Assembly (NCBI GenBank): GCA_027487575.1
Contig: JAIYDJ010000051.1
Span: 1-39,784 of the forward strand
DNA length: 39,784 nucleotides
From: Rhodobacter sp.
GTDB lineage: Bacteria; Pseudomonadota; Alphaproteobacteria; Rhodobacterales; Rhodobacteraceae
Direction of reading: 5' to 3'
This document shows positions 35,353-39,784 of the stretch, piece by piece (position 1 is the first letter of the stretch; each line of letters begins with the position of its first letter). The notes under the pieces are model-generated. The model saw nothing but the letters and a program-made list of their open reading frames with translations. It was not told the DNA's origin and made no database searches. A program made the position numbers and the translations under genes.

Positions 35353-35886
35353 ATGAATGACGATGATCAGGCCAGTCTGATCGTGCACGGCCACGTGAAA
35401 TGGTTCGATCCTGCAAAGGGGTTCGGATTCATCGTCGGCGAAGGCACAGGAGCGGACATCCTGTTGCATGCCAACGTGCTGCGCAATTTCGGGCAGGGGT
35501 CGGTCGCGGACGGTGCCCTGATCACCGTGCGGGCCCAGCAGACGCTGCGCGGCTATCAGGCCGTCGAGGTGATCAGCATCGAGCCGCCGCGCGGTTTGGC
35601 CCTGCCGATGGCCGAAGCCGATGCCGTGGCGACATCGGAAGACCTGCAGTCCCTGCCGCTGGAGCCTGCGCGGATCAAGTGGTTCGACAAGGTCAAGGGG
35701 TTCGGTTTCGCCAATGTGTTTGGCCGGCCCGAGGACGTGTTCATCCATGTCGAGGTCCTGCGCGTGTCGGGTTTTGCCGATCTGCAGGCGGGCGAGGCCG
35801 TCTGTCTGCGCATCATCGATGGCAAACGGGGCCGGATGGCGGTACAGGTGGTGTCATGGGAATCGTCGGCGCGACAATCGGGCTAA
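35353..35886 (+). CDS. Cold-shock protein with two CSD domains
   Basis: 177 residues with two tandem cold-shock domains. Domain 1 (about 10-75): HGHVKWFDPAKGFGFIVGEG (RNP1-like) and DILLHANVL (RNP2-like). Domain 2 (about 105-170): ARIKWFDKVKGFGFANVFG and DVFIHVEVLR. An acidic linker joins them. Such two-domain proteins are common in alphaproteobacteria and bind single-stranded nucleic acid. The 137-nt upstream region has a TAAAAT (35279-35284) but no matching -35; a structured cold-shock leader cannot be shown by eye. The 3' end overlaps the DUF192 gene by 31 nt. Confidence 0.92.
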   Translation: MNDDDQASLIVHGHVKWFDPAKGFGFIVGEGTGADILLHANVLRNFGQGSVADGALITVRAQQTLRGYQAVEVISIEPPRGLALPMAEADAVATSEDLQSLPLEPARIKWFDKVKGFGFANVFGRPEDVFIHVEVLRVSGFADLQAGEAVCLRIIDGKRGRMAVQVVSWESSARQSG

Positions 35887-36323
35887 CACTTCTGACGGCT
35901 GTGGCCGCCGGTGCGCAGTGCCGCCCCGAGGTTGCCGAACTGCGCGGTGGCGGAGGTGTGGCGCGGTTTACCGTCGAGGTGGCGGATGACGGCGCGGAAC
36001 GGGCAACCGGGCTGATGAACCGTCCGTCGATGCCGTCCTCGGCCGGGATGCTGTTTGTCTATGACGCCCCGCAACGCGCCGGATTCTGGATGAAGAACAC
36101 GCTGATCCCGCTGGACATGATCTTCATCGACCCTGCGGGCGTCGTTCTGGGCGTGCATGAAAATGCCGTACCGCTTGACGAGTCGCCGATCGACGGCGGG
36201 TCGGGGGTGCAGTTCGTACTGGAAATCAACGGCGGGTTGGCGCGCCCGCTGGGGATCGGCCCGGGATCGGTGCTGCGCCATCCGGCCGTCGCGCAGGATC
36301 AGGCGGCCTGGCCCTGCAACTAG
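35856..36323 (+). CDS. DUF192-family secreted protein
   Basis: 155 residues. The N-terminal signal peptide (GATIGLTLLTAVAAGA, cleavage near AGA-Q) is followed by the DUF192 core: RATGLMNRPSMPSSAGMLFVYD, GFWMKNTLIPLDMIFID, ENAVPLDESPI and FVLEINGGLARPLGI. The family is of unknown function and periplasmic here. ATG 35856 has AGGTGG at 5 nt inside the upstream cold-shock gene, so translation is probably coupled. Confidence 0.9.
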   Translation: MGIVGATIGLTLLTAVAAGAQCRPEVAELRGGGGVARFTVEVADDGAERATGLMNRPSMPSSAGMLFVYDAPQRAGFWMKNTLIPLDMIFIDPAGVVLGVHENAVPLDESPIDGGSGVQFVLEINGGLARPLGIGPGSVLRHPAVAQDQAAWPCN

Positions 36324-36362
36324 GCTTTTCATTCCGCACCGGGCAGGGTAGGGAACATGGGT

Positions 36363-36439
36363 CGGGGCGTAGCGCAGTCTGGTAGCGCGACGGTTTTGGG
36401 TACCGTAGGTCGGAAGTTCGAATCTTCTCGCCCCGACCA
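36363..36439 (+). tRNA. tRNA-Pro (anticodon UGG)
   Basis: 77 nt including encoded CCA. Acceptor stem CGGGGCG pairs with CGCCCCG, discriminator A. Anticodon stem ACGGT/ACCGT with loop TTTGGGT places TGG at 36397-36399. The T-arm contains GTTCGAATC. It reads CCN proline codons, mainly CCA/CCG. It sits between the DUF192 and selO genes on the plus strand; no integrase or duplicated 3' end is visible next to it. Confidence 0.96.
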
Positions 36440-36517
36440 ACTTGTCCGGTCCTGCCTGCCGAAGGGTTGTGTCAGCCGCCTCGCCCCGCCATATCTGCCA
36501 CGGCATGGGAGACGAGA

Positions 36518-37915
36518 ATGGGCATCCGGTTCGACAACAGCTATGCGCGCGATCTGCCGGGGGCCTATCTGCGGTTGAACCCTGCAGTGGCTCCGGCCCC
36601 TGAATTGCTGATCCTGAACGACGGACTGGCCGCCGGGTTGGGGCTGGCGCTGGATGGTCATGCGGCCGAATGGCTGTCGGGTGCGGCCGTGCCGCCGGGG
36701 GCCGACCCGATCGCCATGGCCTATGCCGGGCACCAGTTCGGCGGGTTTTCGCCGCAACTGGGCGACGGGCGGGCGCATCTTCTGGGCGAAATCCGGGGTC
36801 CGGACGGGCGGCGCTGGGACCTGCATCTGAAGGGGTCGGGGCGCACGCCATTTTCGCGCGGGGGCGACGGCAAGGCGGCGGTCGGGCCGATGCTGCGCGA
36901 GTATCTGATGGGCGAGGCGATGCACGCGCTCGGCGTGCCGACGACGCGGGCGCTGGCGGTGGTGGCGACGGGCGAGCGGGTGCTGCGCGAAGAGGGCATG
37001 CTGCCCGGTGCGGTGCTGGCGCGGGTTGCAGCAAGCCACATCCGGGTCGGCACGTACCAGTTCTTTGCCGCGCGACGCGATGCGGCGGGGTTGCGGGCGC
37101 TTTTGGACTACACCATCGCGCGGCACGATCCGGGGGTCGATGCACTGGGACTGTTCGATGCGGTGATGGCGCGCCAGTGTCGGCTGATCGCGCAGTGGAT
37201 GGGGCTCGGCTTCATCCACGGGGTGATGAACACCGACAACATGGCGATGTCGGGCGAAACCATCGACTATGGCCCCTGCGCCTTCATGGACGCCTATGCG
37301 CCGGACACTGTTTTTTCGTCGATTGACAGGCAGGGGCGTTATTCCTATGCCAACCAGCCGCTTATCCTGGGCTGGAATCTGGCGCGGCTGGCGGAGACGT
37401 TGCTGCCGTTCTTCGATGCGGACGGCGAACGGGCGGTCGCGGTGGCCAATGACCGGCTGGACCGGATCGCGCCGCAGTATCAGGCCGAATGGCTGGCGGT
37501 CATGCGGCGCAAGCTGGCGCTGGAGGGCGAGGACGCCGGGGATCAGGCATTGATCGACGATCTTCTGGCGGCGATGGAGGCGGTTGGCGCGGACTGGACG
37601 CTGACCTTCCGGCGGTTGGGAACGGCCGCGCTGGATGCGGGGCTGGCGGCGGCGCTGACCCATTGGATGCCGCGCTGGCAGGCGCGACGCCGCGCAGACT
37701 GGTCCGAGGCGATGACCCGCGCGAACCCGGCGATCATACCGCGCAATCATCTGGTGGAACAGGCGCTGACTGCGGCAACCTCCGGTGACATGACGCCCTT
37801 CCATGCGCTTCTGGCGGCGGTGACCGACCCGTTCGCTACGCTTGCGGGGCGCGAGAAGTACGGGATGCCCGCGCCGGACGACCTTCCGCCACACGTCACC
37901 TATTGCGGGACGTAA
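36518..37915 (+). CDS. selO: Protein adenylyltransferase SelO (YdiU/UPF0061)
   Basis: 465 residues from ATG 36518. Signatures of the SelO pseudokinase-fold AMPylator: YAGHQFGGFSPQLGDGRAHLLGE, LHLKGSGRTPFSRGGDGKAAVGPMLREYLMGEAM, HGVMNTDNMAMSGETIDYGP (metal-binding Asn/Asp) and the C-terminal YCGT, where the Cys corresponds to the selenocysteine of eukaryotic SelO. Known members transfer AMP to Ser/Thr/Tyr of redox-related proteins. It stands alone between tRNA-Pro and kbl. Confidence 0.95.
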   Translation: MGIRFDNSYARDLPGAYLRLNPAVAPAPELLILNDGLAAGLGLALDGHAAEWLSGAAVPPGADPIAMAYAGHQFGGFSPQLGDGRAHLLGEIRGPDGRRWDLHLKGSGRTPFSRGGDGKAAVGPMLREYLMGEAMHALGVPTTRALAVVATGERVLREEGMLPGAVLARVAASHIRVGTYQFFAARRDAAGLRALLDYTIARHDPGVDALGLFDAVMARQCRLIAQWMGLGFIHGVMNTDNMAMSGETIDYGPCAFMDAYAPDTVFSSIDRQGRYSYANQPLILGWNLARLAETLLPFFDADGERAVAVANDRLDRIAPQYQAEWLAVMRRKLALEGEDAGDQALIDDLLAAMEAVGADWTLTFRRLGTAALDAGLAAALTHWMPRWQARRRADWSEAMTRANPAIIPRNHLVEQALTAATSGDMTPFHALLAAVTDPFATLAGREKYGMPAPDDLPPHVTYCGT

Positions 37916-38008
37916 GCCGCGCCGAAGGATAATTTTCGCCGGATCGCCGCCCGTGGTTGACTTGGCCGCATTCTGGCGGAACGGTTCGGCAGGCTGCGAG
38001 GGGATGTC

Positions 38009-39199
38009 ATGGCGGACACACGTTTTCTGGATCATCTGCGCGAAACCTTGGCGGGGATCGACGCCGAGGGCTTGACCAAACGCGAGCGGCTGATCGACGG
38101 GGCGCAGGGCGCGCATGTGACGGTCGGCGGGCGGCGGATGGTGAACCTGTGCGCCAACAACTATCTCGGCCTCGCCGATGACCCGCGGCTGATCGCGGCG
38201 GCGAAGGCCGCGATGGACGGGCACGGGTTCGGCATGGCTTCTGTGCGGTTCATCTGCGGCACGCAAGACCTGCACCGGGCGCTGGAGGTGCGGCTGGCGC
38301 AGTTTCTGGGAATGGAGGATGCGATCCTGTTCGGGTCGTGCTTCGATGCCAACGGCGGGCTGTTCGAACCGCTGCTGGGGCCGGAAGACGCGGTGATCTC
38401 GGACAGTCTGAACCATGCCTCGATCATCGACGGGGTGCGGCTGTGCAAGGCCAAGCGCTACCGCTTCACCAACGGCGACATGATCGACCTCGAGGTACAG
38501 CTTGCCACGGCGGTGAAGGAGGGCGCGCGGTTCATCCTGATTGCCACGGACGGCGTGTTTTCGATGGATGGGTATCTGGCAAACCTGCCGATGATCGTGG
38601 CGCTGGCCGAGAAGTACGGCGCGATGGTGATGGTGGACGACTGTCACGCGACCGGATTCATGGGCCCGAAGGGCGCGGGAACACCGGCGCACGCGGGGGT
38701 GTCGGTCGACATTCTGACGGGCACGCTGGGCAAGGCGCTGGGTGGTGCGCTGGGGGGGTATGTGGCGGCCTCGCAGCCGGTGGTGGACCTGTTGCGGCAG
38801 CGGGCGCGGCCGTATCTGTTCTCCAACGCGCTGCCGCCGGCGGTGGTGGGCGCGGCGCTGGCGGCGCTCGGCATCATCGAAGGCGCGGATGACTTGCGCG
38901 ACCGGCTGTTCCACAACGCGGCCTACTGGCGCGACGGGCTGGAGGCGATGGGGTTCCGCGTGCTGCCGGGCGAACATCCGATCATCCCGGTCATGCTGGG
39001 CGAGGCGCCGATGGCGCAGAAGTTCGCGGCGGCGCTGGATGCGCGCGGGGTGATGGTGTCGGCCTTCTTCTATCCCGTGGTGCCGCGCAACGGCGCGCGA
39101 ATCCGCACCCAGATGAACGCGGCGCTGACAACAGACGATCTCGATTTCGCGCTGGAGGCGTTCGGCGCGGCGGGCAAGGAAGTGAGGGCGTTGCGGTGA
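38009..39199 (+). CDS. kbl: Glycine C-acetyltransferase (2-amino-3-ketobutyrate CoA ligase)
   Basis: 396 residues, alpha-oxoamine synthase family. Markers: [56 protein letters not shown] (Asp/His PLP contacts) and the PLP lysine in [15 protein letters not shown]. It cleaves 2-amino-3-ketobutyrate with CoA to glycine and acetyl-CoA. Its stop overlaps the tdh start as GTGA, so kbl-tdh is the standard threonine degradation operon. GAGGGG is 5 nt before ATG 38009; a TTGACT at about 37960 may be the -35 element. Confidence 0.97.
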   Translation: MADTRFLDHLRETLAGIDAEGLTKRERLIDGAQGAHVTVGGRRMVNLCANNYLGLADDPRLIAAAKAAMDGHGFGMASVRFICGTQDLHRALEVRLAQFLGMEDAILFGSCFDANGGLFEPLLGPEDAVISDSLNHASIIDGVRLCKAKRYRFTNGDMIDLEVQLATAVKEGARFILIATDGVFSMDGYLANLPMIVALAEKYGAMVMVDDCHATGFMGPKGAGTPAHAGVSVDILTGTLGKALGGALGGYVAASQPVVDLLRQRARPYLFSNALPPAVVGAALAALGIIEGADDLRDRLFHNAAYWRDGLEAMGFRVLPGEHPIIPVMLGEAPMAQKFAAALDARGVMVSAFFYPVVPRNGARIRTQMNAALTTDDLDFALEAFGAAGKEVRALR

Positions 39200-39784
39200 A
39201 GGCACTGGTCAAGGCGAAGGCAGAGGTCGGGCTGTGGATGGAGGACCGGGCGGTGCCCGACATCGGGCCGGAGGATGTGCTGATCCGGGTGAACAAGACC
39301 GGCATCTGCGGGACCGACATCCACATCTGGAACTGGGACGACTGGGCGCAGCGGACTGTGCCGGTGCCACTGGTGACAGGGCACGAGTTTGCCGGGGTGA
39401 TCGAGGCGGTGGGCGCGCAGGTGACGGGGCTTTCGGTGGGGCAACGATGCTCGGGCGAGGGGCACTTGATCGGCAAGCTTTCGCGCCAGTCGCGCGCGGG
39501 AAAATTCCATCTGGACCCGGCGACGCGGGGCATCGGGGTGAATGAACCCGGGGCATTCGCCGAATATCTTCGGCTTCCTGCCTTCAACGTGGTGGCCTTG
39601 CCCGATGCGATCGATGACGAGATCGGGGCGATTCTCGATCCATTGGGCAATGCCGTGCATACCGCGCTGTCGTTCGATCTGATCGGAGAGGATGTTCTGA
39701 TCACCGGGGCCGGGCCCATCGGCATCATGGCGGCGGCGGTGGCGCGGCATGTCGGCGCGCGGCATGTGGTGATCACCGATGTGA
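39196..39784 (+). CDS. tdh: L-threonine 3-dehydrogenase, 3' end cut by window edge; structural zinc ligands missing
   Basis: 196 codons of a zinc-type medium-chain dehydrogenase, closely parallel to E. coli Tdh through VVITDV. Catalytic zinc ligands are kept: C38 ([11 protein letters not shown]), H63 and E64 (VTGHEFAG). The Rossmann GAGPIG motif is present. The four cysteines of the structural zinc lobe (93, 96, 99, 107 in E. coli numbering) are G93, S96, S99 and D107 here, with no gap in the alignment. It oxidises threonine to 2-amino-3-ketobutyrate for Kbl. GTG 39196 overlaps the kbl stop (GTGA). Confidence 0.95.
   Translation, partial: MKALVKAKAEVGLWMEDRAVPDIGPEDVLIRVNKTGICGTDIHIWNWDDWAQRTVPVPLVTGHEFAGVIEAVGAQVTGLSVGQRCSGEGHLIGKLSRQSRAGKFHLDPATRGIGVNEPGAFAEYLRLPAFNVVALPDAIDDEIGAILDPLGNAVHTALSFDLIGEDVLITGAGPIGIMAAAVARHVGARHVVITDV

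Noticed and set aside
36363-36439. tRNA-Pro as an integration site of a mobile element
   Set aside because: No integrase, no repeated tRNA 3' end and normal housekeeping genes on both sides.
36329-39205. Very long open frame (958 codons) on the minus strand opposite selO and kbl
   Set aside because: It is antisense to two intact, well-recognised genes and the tRNA, and its translation is Arg/His/Pro-rich with no family pattern. Long antisense frames are expected in GC-rich codon-biased DNA.
1-39784. CRISPR array, toxin-antitoxin pair, phage-defence or secretion system
   Set aside because: No regularly spaced repeats, Cas-like, restriction, retron or paired small toxin/antitoxin genes were seen. 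The DUF2235 gene has no partner that would make it a defence or toxin locus.

Overview
The window is chromosomal DNA of a GC-rich alphaproteobacterium, most likely family Rhodobacteraceae (Rhodobacter/Gemmobacter/Tabrizicola-like). The grounds are the linked order trpG-trpD-trpC-moaC-moeA-lexA beside comEC, a ppiD-trpE pair, an alphaproteobacterial GTTC-N7-GTTC SOS box at lexA, a GatB-type tRNA amidotransferase and the general codon bias. All names rest on reading the translated sequence and motifs; no database search was run.

Layout. 1-3695: end of a lipoprotein lytic transglycosylase, gatB, a DUF4177 protein and a HisC-like aminotransferase. 3862-9035: valS with an unusual low-GC insertion, then a two-gene membrane module (ABA4-like protein plus an unrecognised membrane protein) divergent from a TetR regulator, with two matching palindromic operators between them. 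9045-13413: DUF1428, an Lrp/AsnC regulator divergent from an ornithine decarboxylase that carries a structured leader (probable speF motif), a DUF2235 hydrolase and aguB; the last group makes putrescine. 13377-19188: alternative oxidase, citrate synthase, glutamyl-tRNA synthetase and comEC. 19182-24079: minus-strand run trpG-trpD-trpC-moaC-moeA-lexA with 4-nt or 1-nt overlaps at three junctions.

24080-26589 looks like an acquired island: an RTX-type calcium-binding protein flanked by about 600 nt of gene-free sequence on each side, one side holding a decayed IS3-family orfA. It separates trpGDC from trpE. 26590-34513: a divergent-polysaccharide-deacetylase-like protein that seems to have lost its catalytic motifs, then ppiD-trpE, a class I aminotransferase, fabI and gpt. 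34598-39784 (all plus strand): pdxH, a double cold-shock-domain protein, a DUF192 protein, tRNA-Pro(UGG), selO, kbl and the start of tdh. The threonine dehydrogenase lacks all four structural-zinc cysteines.

Most of the window is ordinary housekeeping. The less expected items are the TetR/ABA4-like module with its paired operators, the valS insertion, a repeated AT-rich motif joined to terminator hairpins after four different genes, the polyamine leader RNA, the degenerate deacetylase and the zinc-lobe loss in Tdh.
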